Source of the DNA: Betaproteobacteria bacterium
GTDB taxonomy: Bacteria; Pseudomonadota; Gammaproteobacteria; Burkholderiales; Burkholderiaceae_C
Assembly (NCBI GenBank): GCA_005882155.1
Contig: VBCQ01000016.1
Location: 1-8,623 of the forward strand
DNA length: 8,623 nt
Reading direction: 5' to 3'
Below the pieces are notes generated by a model. That model was not told the DNA's origin. It ran no database searches and was given only the letters and a program-made list of their open reading frames with translations. Of the stretch, positions 1 through 6,871 are shown piece by piece (position 1 is the stretch's first letter; each line of letters begins with the position of its first letter). A program made the translations under genes and the position numbers.

Positions 1-397
1 CACCTGCGAGCTGATGCAGGAGTGCCGCGCTTTGGGAGTGCGTTTCGCGCTCGACGATTTCGGCACCGGCTACTCGACCTTCACCTACCTGAAACGCCTG
101 CCCCTCGACATATTGAAGATCGACCGCTCGTTCGTGCACAACATGCTCAACGACAAGCAGGACATGGCGATCGTCGAAGGCGTCATCGGCTTGTCGGAGA
201 CCTTCGGCTGCACCGTCGTCGCCGAAGGCGTCGAGTCCGTCGATCAGGCCAAGCGGTTGATCGAGCTCGGCTGCGAGACCGGCCAGGGCAACGGCATTGC
301 CGAGGCAATGCCGGTGGACGAGGTTTACGACTGGGTTCGCAACTACCGCGGCGAGATGGTGCGGCGCGCGAGCGACTGGGCGGCGACGATCAGTTGA
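1..397 (+). CDS. EAL-domain cyclic-di-GMP phosphodiesterase, C-terminal part (5' end outside window)
   Basis: The reading frame is open from base 2 to the TGA at 395-397, giving about 131 residues; the true start lies to the left. The sequence shows the second half of an EAL domain: the loop motif DDFGTGYST, then KIDRSFV, then VVAEGVES. The last motif carries the glutamate that EAL enzymes use for metal coordination and loop stabilisation. The usual QGY-type segment near the end reads GQGNGIAEAMP, a variant I associate with multidomain PAS/GGDEF/EAL proteins of betaproteobacteria. Enzymes of this family hydrolyse cyclic-di-GMP to pGpG and so favour motility over biofilm. The EAL signature itself and any GGDEF, PAS or membrane parts are not visible, so activity and architecture cannot be judged. 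A tail of about 25 residues follows the domain. The stop lies nine bases from the stop of the convergent gene. Confidence 0.93.
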   Translation, partial: TCELMQECRALGVRFALDDFGTGYSTFTYLKRLPLDILKIDRSFVHNMLNDKQDMAIVEGVIGLSETFGCTVVAEGVESVDQAKRLIELGCETGQGNGIAEAMPVDEVYDWVRNYRGEMVRRASDWAATIS

Positions 398-406
398 CCG
401 GCTCGC

Positions 407-1108
407 TCAATCGAGATTGAAGCCGAGATCGACGACGGCTTGCTGCGCGTGCCGCAGCGGCTGAAAGCGCCACTGAGACACCGTTGCGATGGCGGCCTGA
501 TTCAGGCGCGCATGGGTGGTCGACACCGCTTGGGCCTGCGCTACGCTGCCGTCGGGCTGGACGGTGAAGCTGACCTGCACCATGCCCTTGCGCAGGCTGC
601 GCATCAGGCCGGTCGGAAACTCCGGGTCGGTGCGATGCACGGGGATCAGCGCGGCATCGGTGTCCTCGATCGCTGCGGGTGGCACGGCGGCAACCAGCGC
701 GTTCGCGGCGGCATCCGACTTCACGCTTGGCGCTGCAAGCGGCTGAGGAGCCGTCGGCAACACCACAACAGCCGCGGTGGTTTCGCGAATCGCTTCGCCA
801 TGCGGGGCGTCTGCTGTCTTCGCGCTCTTGCCGGTGGTCTTGGCGACCGGCGCTGCGCTCGCCGTCGTTGCCGGCTTGTCATCCTTCGCGGCGGCTGACT
901 TTCGCGGCTTGTCGGAGTGAATGCGAATCCACTGGAAGACTTTTTCGGCGTCCCGCTTGGCGCGCTCGCTGGGCGACATGTCTGCCATTGGGTTGGTGCC
1001 TTGAGATGACGCGGGAGGCGTTGTCTGCGCTTGCGCCAGACCGCATACGACAGCGCTGCACAGACCGAAGGCGATGCGCCATGGATACCGAGATGGACTG
1101 ATCGACAT
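407..1108 (-). CDS. Secreted TonB C-terminal-domain protein (TonB-family energy transducer-like)
   Basis: The product has 233 residues. Residues 1-27 look like a signal peptide: basic residues at 7-11, a hydrophobic stretch from about 12 to 24, and an AQA cleavage motif ending at residue 27. A low-complexity Ala/Pro/Lys linker runs from about 65 to 150. Residues 155-232 match a TonB C-terminal domain, with PEFPTGLMRSLRKG, VQVSFTVQPDGSVAQAQ, LNQAAIATVSQWRFQP and a final hydrophobic strand. In classical TonB this domain contacts TonB-box receptors in the outer membrane, while an uncleaved N-terminal helix couples to ExbB/ExbD. Here the N-terminus looks cleavable and no exbB or exbD gene is adjacent. 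It may be a periplasmic TonB-like protein rather than a true energy transducer, although an uncleaved anchor is possible. The ATG at 1108 is supported by the AAGGA six bases upstream. The gene is divergent from dnaG. Confidence 0.85.
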   Translation of the reverse strand: MSISPSRYPWRIAFGLCSAVVCGLAQAQTTPPASSQGTNPMADMSPSERAKRDAEKVFQWIRIHSDKPRKSAAAKDDKPATTASAAPVAKTTGKSAKTADAPHGEAIRETTAAVVVLPTAPQPLAAPSVKSDAAANALVAAVPPAAIEDTDAALIPVHRTDPEFPTGLMRSLRKGMVQVSFTVQPDGSVAQAQAVSTTHARLNQAAIATVSQWRFQPLRHAQQAVVDLGFNLD

Positions 1109-1114
1109 CAGGAA

Positions 1115-1119
1115 TCCTT
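1115..1119 (-). promoter_or_regulatory. Ribosome binding site of the TonB-like gene
   Basis: Read on the minus strand this is AAGGA, six bases before the ATG at 1108-1106. It is a good Shine-Dalgarno match and fixes the start of the TonB-like gene. I see no convincing promoter pair for either gene in the 171-base divergent spacer (1109-1279). Confidence 0.6.
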
Positions 1120-1279
1120 CCGACCTTTCTTGTGGTTTGCGAGCGGCTTGTGGCCACCGCGCGGCGCAGTGTATCGAGATGTTCTTCGCTTAAGCACACC
1201 GCAAGACCCGTGTTTTCGTTGCAAATGTCCGGCATCCGGCGTCGGCATGACGTGCAAGGGCGACGGCTAGACTGTCGGC

Positions 1280-3115
1280 GTGATCCCGCCCGCTTTCATC
1301 CAAGACCTGCTGACGCGCGTCGACATCGTCGAAGTGGTCGGGCGCCATGTGCAGCTGAAGAAAGCAGGCATCAACCACAAGGGCCTGTGCCCCTTCCATG
1401 GCGAGAAGTCGCCGAGTTTCATCGTCAGCCCGACACGTCAGACCTACCACTGCTTCGGCTGCGGTGTGCATGGCAACGCCGTCGGCTTTTTGATCGAGCA
1501 CTCGGGCATGGGCTTCGTCGATGCCGTGCGCGATCTGGCGCAGCAAGTCGGCATGACAGTCCCCGAAGACGACAGCTCGCCGCAGGAGCGCGAACGCGCG
1601 GCGGCACTGAAGCAGCGGCAGGCCACGCTGAGCGATGTGCTCGCCAAGGCGGGCGAGCATTACCGCCAGCAACTCAAGGCCAGTTCACGCGCCATCGACT
1701 ATCTGAAAGGCCGTGGACTGAGCGGCGAGATCGCCGCGCGCTTCGGCCTCGGCTACGCGAGCGACGGATGGCGTGGACTGGCCAGCGTGTTCCCGCGCTA
1801 CGACGACCCGCTGCTCGAAGAAAGCGGGCTCGTCATTTCGCAGGGCAGCGAGGGCGACGACGACACCGAGCGCAAGCGCTACGACCGCTTTCGCGATCGG
1901 ATCATGTTTCCGATCCGCTCGGTGCAAGGCGAGGTGATCGGCTTCGGTGGCCGCGTGCTCGACAAAGGCGAGCCCAAGTACCTCAACTCGCCCGAGACGC
2001 CGGTGTTCAGCAAGGGCCGCGAGCTCTACGGCCTGTTCGAAGCCCGCGCTGCGTTGCGCCAGCACGGCTTCGTGCTTGTCGTCGAAGGCTACATGGACGT
2101 GGTGGCCCTCGCGCAGCTCGGGTTTCCGAACGCCGTCGCAACGCTCGGCACTGCCTGCACCGCAGAGCATGTGCAAAAGCTGTTCCGATTCACCGACTCT
2201 GTGGTGTTCAGCTTCGACGGCGACGCTGCAGGCCGGCGCGCGGCCGGTCGTGCGCTCGAAGCATCGTTGCCCCACGCGACCGACACCCGCACCGTGCGCT
2301 TCCTCTTTCTGCCGACCGAGCATGACCCCGACTCCTACATCCGCGAGCGCGGAGCCGAGGCGTTCGAGGGCTGCATCGCGCAATCGGTGCCCTTGTCGCG
2401 TCAGCTTGCGGACGCGGCGAGCGAGGGGTGTGACCTCACGGCGGCAGAAGGTCGCGCCCGCATGCTCGCCAATGCGAAGCCACTGTGGAGTGCTCTGCCC
2501 GACGGCGCGCTGAAGCGCCAGGTGATCGCCCAACTGGCCACCCTGGGGGGTCTCGATGTCGCCGATCTGCATTCGCTGTGGGACAGCGCTGCGCCGCCGC
2601 GCCCCGCGCGCGACGCGGCGCCTCGCCGTGTAGCGCAGCGCGCTGCGGGCCGCGTCAGCCGCGGCACGGCCAACCTGCTCGATCGCGCGCTGTGGTTGCT
2701 GATCCAGCGCAGTGACCTGTGGAGCACGCTCGACGGCGAGTCGCACGACATCCTGGCCGGCCAGGCGGCGCCCTACGACTTGTTTTTCGGCTGCCTGGAA
2801 CGAAGCGTGTCGGAGCACGGACCGCTCGCGCCAGCGGCCTTGCTCGGCGAGCTGCGCGCCCAGGCCGAGCGCGACGCCGGTGGCGCAGTGATCTCGCGCA
2901 TCGCCGAGTTCCACGACCCCGATCCGGCGTCCGATCCGGCTCGGGAACTGGAGCTCGTGCTGATGCGGCTGCGACTGCAGGCGGTCGAAGATGAATTGAA
3001 ACTGCTGTTCGATTCGGGCGCGCTGTCGCCCGACGCGCAGCAGCGCGGCAGGCAACTCAGCGACGCACGCGCCAGACTGAAGGCCCAGCTTGCAAAATCG
3101 TCATCCCCGCTTTGA
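1280..3115 (+). CDS. dnaG: DNA primase DnaG
   Basis: DnaG synthesises the short RNA primers for lagging-strand replication and is recruited by the DnaB helicase. The product is 611 residues, slightly longer than E. coli DnaG (581). The N-terminal zinc-binding domain shows C37, H40, C58 and C61 (CPFH and CFGC). The catalytic core contains YDRFRDRIMFPI and FGGRVLD, followed by the TOPRIM domain with E269 (VVEGYMDVV), D313 and D315 (FDGDAAGRR) and the DPDSYIRE segment near 349. An Arg/Ala-rich linker at about 438-462 leads to a C-terminal helical helicase-binding domain at about 465-611. The start is a GTG; an in-frame TAG at 1268-1270 rules out a longer form, and the next ATG (codon 77) would remove the zinc domain. 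There is no clear Shine-Dalgarno sequence, which fits the low expression known for primase. The stop codon lies inside the rpoD promoter. All expected catalytic residues seen are intact. Confidence 0.98.
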   Translation: MIPPAFIQDLLTRVDIVEVVGRHVQLKKAGINHKGLCPFHGEKSPSFIVSPTRQTYHCFGCGVHGNAVGFLIEHSGMGFVDAVRDLAQQVGMTVPEDDSSPQERERAAALKQRQATLSDVLAKAGEHYRQQLKASSRAIDYLKGRGLSGEIAARFGLGYASDGWRGLASVFPRYDDPLLEESGLVISQGSEGDDDTERKRYDRFRDRIMFPIRSVQGEVIGFGGRVLDKGEPKYLNSPETPVFSKGRELYGLFEARAALRQHGFVLVVEGYMDVVALAQLGFPNAVATLGTACTAEHVQKLFRFTDSVVFSFDGDAAGRRAAGRALEASLPHATDTRTVRFLFLPTEHDPDSYIRERGAEAFEGCIAQSVPLSRQLADAASEGCDLTAAEGRARMLANAKPLWSALPDGALKRQVIAQLATLGGLDVADLHSLWDSAAPPRPARDAAPRRVAQRAAGRVSRGTANLLDRALWLLIQRSDLWSTLDGESHDILAGQAAPYDLFFGCLERSVSEHGPLAPAALLGELRAQAERDAGGAVISRIAEFHDPDPASDPARELELVLMRLRLQAVEDELKLLFDSGALSPDAQQRGRQLSDARARLKAQLAKSSSPL

Positions 3116-3140
3116 CGACCCGGAAAAACTAACCGATAAT
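3112..3140 (+). promoter_or_regulatory. Sigma-70 promoter of rpoD, overlapping the dnaG stop codon
   Basis: The -35 hexamer TTGACG (3112-3117) and -10 hexamer GATAAT (3135-3140) are separated by exactly 17 bases, and each matches the consensus at five of six positions. The TGA of dnaG (3113-3115) lies within the -35 box. Transcription would start near 3147, giving rpoD a transcript independent of dnaG with a leader of about 300 bases. This arrangement would let the primary sigma factor drive its own gene. Assignment is by inspection only; no start site has been mapped. Confidence 0.72.
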
Positions 3141-3450
3141 TGAGGGTTGTTACGCGCGGCAAGAGTGACTGCAGAACCTCCGGGCCCCGGCCACCCTCTG
3201 ACCCAGGGTCCCCACCTCAAGGCCACCCCTACCCGCAAGGGCTGCATCGAACAGATTCACGTGAGCTTGCCCGCCCGAAGCCGGCCGTTGCGCTTGCTGG
3301 TCCGATCGATCCGATTGGTCAGTAAGCAGCGAGCCGGCGTCAGCCTTGACCTTGCAGACTTCACCCGGCGATCCCACATGCCCAGCCGAGGGTCGTCACG
3401 TAGTGCCGCAGCGTCGGGCCGTGAAGCCCATCATCACCCTTAGGAATTGC
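3141..3450 (+). other. Long dnaG-rpoD intergenic leader, untranslated or with a small upstream ORF
   Basis: About 310 bases separate the -10 box from the rpoD start, and no recognisable gene lies here. The segment holds a GC-rich block around 3181-3215 with small self-complementary pieces, such as GACCCAGGGTC at 3200-3210, and a weak GGGC/GCCC hairpin at 3416-3429. A frame open from GTG 3165 (or TTG 3147) ends at TAG 3441-3443, overlapping the rpoD ribosome binding site; the 92-residue product from GTG 3165 resembles nothing I know. I see no T-rich terminator after dnaG, so read-through from dnaG into rpoD remains possible. The function of the leader is unknown. Confidence 0.5.
3442..3446 (+). 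promoter_or_regulatory. Ribosome binding site that fixes the rpoD start
   Basis: AGGAA ends four bases before the ATG at 3451. It is the best Shine-Dalgarno match near the beginning of the frame. It supports ATG 3451 over the in-frame GTG 3421 and TTG 3346, neither of which has a comparable site. Confidence 0.65.
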
Positions 3451-5667
<2,217 letters not shown>

Positions 5668-5684
5668 GGTTGGCCGGGTGCGTC

Positions 5685-5741
5685 GCTCGCGTGAGCGAGC
5701 TGCCGCGAAGCGGCAACGCAACTTGCGGCGAAGCCACAAGT
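5685..5741. repeat. Cluster of three consecutive hairpins after rpoD (REP-like)
   Basis: Three inverted repeats follow each other closely. The first is a perfect 6-bp stem, GCTCGC/GCGAGC, closing a GTGA tetraloop (5685-5700). The second is a perfect 6-bp stem, TGCCGC/GCGGCA, with a GAA loop (5701-5715). The third is ACTTG/CAAGT plus GGC/GCC with one C-A mismatch and a GAA loop (5721-5741). No run of T follows, so they do not look like a standard intrinsic terminator, though they could stabilise the 3' end of the rpoD mRNA. The compact tandem-hairpin layout resembles REP-type interspersed palindromes, but copy number elsewhere in the genome is unknown. The cluster lies between copies 1 and 2 of the rpoD-end repeat. 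Confidence 0.65.
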
Positions 5742-5777
5742 TGAGAACGTACCTGGACAATCTTTGATTGGCCGGGT
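5741..5777 (+). repeat. rpoD 3'-end repeat, copy 2 (relic encoding LRTYLDNL-stop)
   Basis: Bases 5741-5767 encode the same eight residues and a stop as the real rpoD end, exactly 100 bases downstream and so in a different frame. The six base differences over 27 bases are all silent: CGC to AGA (two changes), TAT to TAC, AAC to AAT, CTG to CTT, and TAA to TGA. The decamer TTGGCCGGGT follows directly at 5768-5777, as it does two bases after the stop of copy 1, so the similarity extends past the coding part. AGA and CTT look uncommon in this window. I read it as a displaced rpoD terminus rather than chance. Confidence 0.8.
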
Positions 5778-5794
5778 ACTTGGATAATTTGTGA
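5768..5794 (+). repeat. rpoD 3'-end repeat, copy 3 (relic encoding YLDNL-stop)
   Basis: Bases 5777-5794 encode YLDNL and a TGA stop, in frame with copy 2 and 27 bases after it. Against the real rpoD end all six differences over 18 bases are silent (TAC, TTG, GAT, AAT, TTG, TGA for TAT, CTG, GAC, AAC, CTG, TAA). The preceding three codons read LAG instead of LRT because the unit starts within the decamer TTGGCCGGGT. The GATAAT at 5783-5788 resembles a -10 box and could help transcribe the cyclase gene, but no good -35 box sits 16-18 bases upstream. Confidence 0.7.
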
Positions 5795-5824
5795 CCGATT
5801 TCACGGGGCGATAAACTCGCTCCC

Positions 5825-6751
5825 ATGACGCAGATCATCGACCGCACCGTTCTGTTTGCCGACCTGCGTGGCAGCACCGCGCTGTACGAAACGCTTGGCA
5901 ATGCCGAAGCTACAGCAGTCGTTACGCAGAGCGTGGCGCTGCTCGCAAGGGTGATCGAGAGCTGCGGCGGCAGCGTCGTCAAGACGCTCGGCGACGGTCT
6001 GATGGCGATCTTTTCGCAGCCGTCCGACGCAGTGCGCGCGTCCGACGAAATGCACGACTCGCTCGAGCGCATCAGCGCGCGCTCGCGCGACTCCGAAGGC
6101 GGCAGCCAGTCACGCCCGGCTCTGAAACTCCAGGTCGGGCTGGCACAAGGCGAAGTCATCGAGATGGCGGGCGACTATTTCGGCGATGCCGTCAACGTCG
6201 CGGCACGCTTGCTCGACCACGCCGGCGACAACGAGACGCTCGCCACCGTGACGGTGCTCGACGGTCTCGACAACCTCGATCGATCGCGGTTTCGCAGCCT
6301 CGATCGGCTGCAATTGCGCGGCCGCGTCGAGCCGGTGTATGTGCATCTGCTCGAGACACATCGCTTCGGCGACACCGCAGCGACCGCGTACGGCGATCTG
6401 CTTCGTGCGCCCGAGCCGGAGGGCATTCGCCTGGTCTGGCTCGAGCCGGTGGTTCTGGGTCGCAGCCCGCAGGCCACCTACTGCATCGACGACTCGCGCG
6501 TGTCGCGATCGCATGCCCGCGTCGACTGGAACGGCGGCACCTTCCAGCTCACCGACCTGAGCTACAACGGCACCTATGTTCGCTTCGCCGGCGACTCCGA
6601 AGTCGTCAGCCTTCGCCGCGGCACCTGCACGCTGCATGGCAGCGGCGTCATCGGCTTGGGCTCACCGCCCATCGATGTGACCGCGCCGAGCGTGCGCTTC
6701 GAAGTGATGAAGTTCGCCGACACCCAGCCGCAGCCGCCGCCTGACGCCTGA
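5825..6751 (+). CDS. Class III adenylate/guanylate cyclase with C-terminal FHA domain
   Basis: The product has 308 residues, with no signal peptide or membrane segment, so it should be cytoplasmic. Residues 7-175 form a class III cyclase homology domain. The two metal-binding aspartates are D13 (VLFADLRGST) and D57 (VKTLGDGLMAIF). The substrate-selecting pair is K53 and D121 (YFGDAVNVAARL), which suggests ATP as substrate. The transition-state residues N124 and R128 are also present. On family knowledge this is a complete catalytic set, predicting cAMP synthesis. Residues 205-275 form an FHA domain with LGRS (211-214), VSRSHARV (226-233) and YNGTYV (247-252), the usual phosphothreonine-binding landmarks. 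A Pro-rich tail ends the protein. I see no strong Shine-Dalgarno sequence before the ATG, and the promoter is unclear. The gene follows rpoD after 157 bases of repeats. Cyclase and FHA assignments are firm; nucleotide preference and phosphoprotein partner are inferred. Confidence 0.93.
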   Translation: MTQIIDRTVLFADLRGSTALYETLGNAEATAVVTQSVALLARVIESCGGSVVKTLGDGLMAIFSQPSDAVRASDEMHDSLERISARSRDSEGGSQSRPALKLQVGLAQGEVIEMAGDYFGDAVNVAARLLDHAGDNETLATVTVLDGLDNLDRSRFRSLDRLQLRGRVEPVYVHLLETHRFGDTAATAYGDLLRAPEPEGIRLVWLEPVVLGRSPQATYCIDDSRVSRSHARVDWNGGTFQLTDLSYNGTYVRFAGDSEVVSLRRGTCTLHGSGVIGLGSPPIDVTAPSVRFEVMKFADTQPQPPPDA

Positions 6752-6780
6752 GCCTTTCAGCGTTCGTCAGAGTTCATGCC

Positions 6781-6804
6781 GAATTGCGCAATCGCGCGCG
6801 ATTC
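6781..6804. promoter_or_regulatory. Overlapping palindromes between the cyclase and histidine kinase genes
   Basis: Two perfect palindromes overlap by three bases: ATTGCGCAAT (6783-6792) and AATCGCGCGCGATT (6790-6803). They lie 30 bases after the cyclase stop and about 70 bases before the kinase start. They could be an operator or part of a transcript end, but no T tract follows. GC-rich DNA gives such palindromes by chance fairly easily. Confidence 0.3.
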
Positions 6805-6871
6805 GCTGCGGCTTCGATGCGAGGCCTGTCGGTCGTTGTCCCTTACAGTTGCGCGGTTGCCCGCGGACCGC

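Noticed and set aside
398..406. A terminator between the convergent EAL and TonB-like genes
   Set aside because: Only nine bases separate the stops and no hairpin with a T tract is visible there.
1685..3055. A 456-residue open frame on the minus strand opposite dnaG, and a 397-residue plus-strand frame at 1132-2325
   Set aside because: Both are shadows of dnaG in GC-rich DNA; all conserved motifs lie in the frame starting at 1280.
3346..3450. A 35-codon longer rpoD starting at TTG 3346, or a 10-codon longer one from GTG 3421
   Set aside because: In frame, but without good ribosome sites. ATG 3451 follows AGGAA at suitable spacing and gives the lysine/alanine-rich start expected for this group.
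5685..5741. Hairpins after rpoD as an intrinsic terminator
   Set aside because: Stems are present but no T run follows any of them, so I list them as a hairpin cluster rather than a terminator.
5783..5815. -10-like sequences GATAAT (5783-5788) and GATAAA (5810-5815) as a cyclase promoter
   Set aside because: Neither has a convincing -35 box at 16-18 bases upstream. GATAAT also falls inside the YLDNL coding relic, where those bases are explained otherwise.
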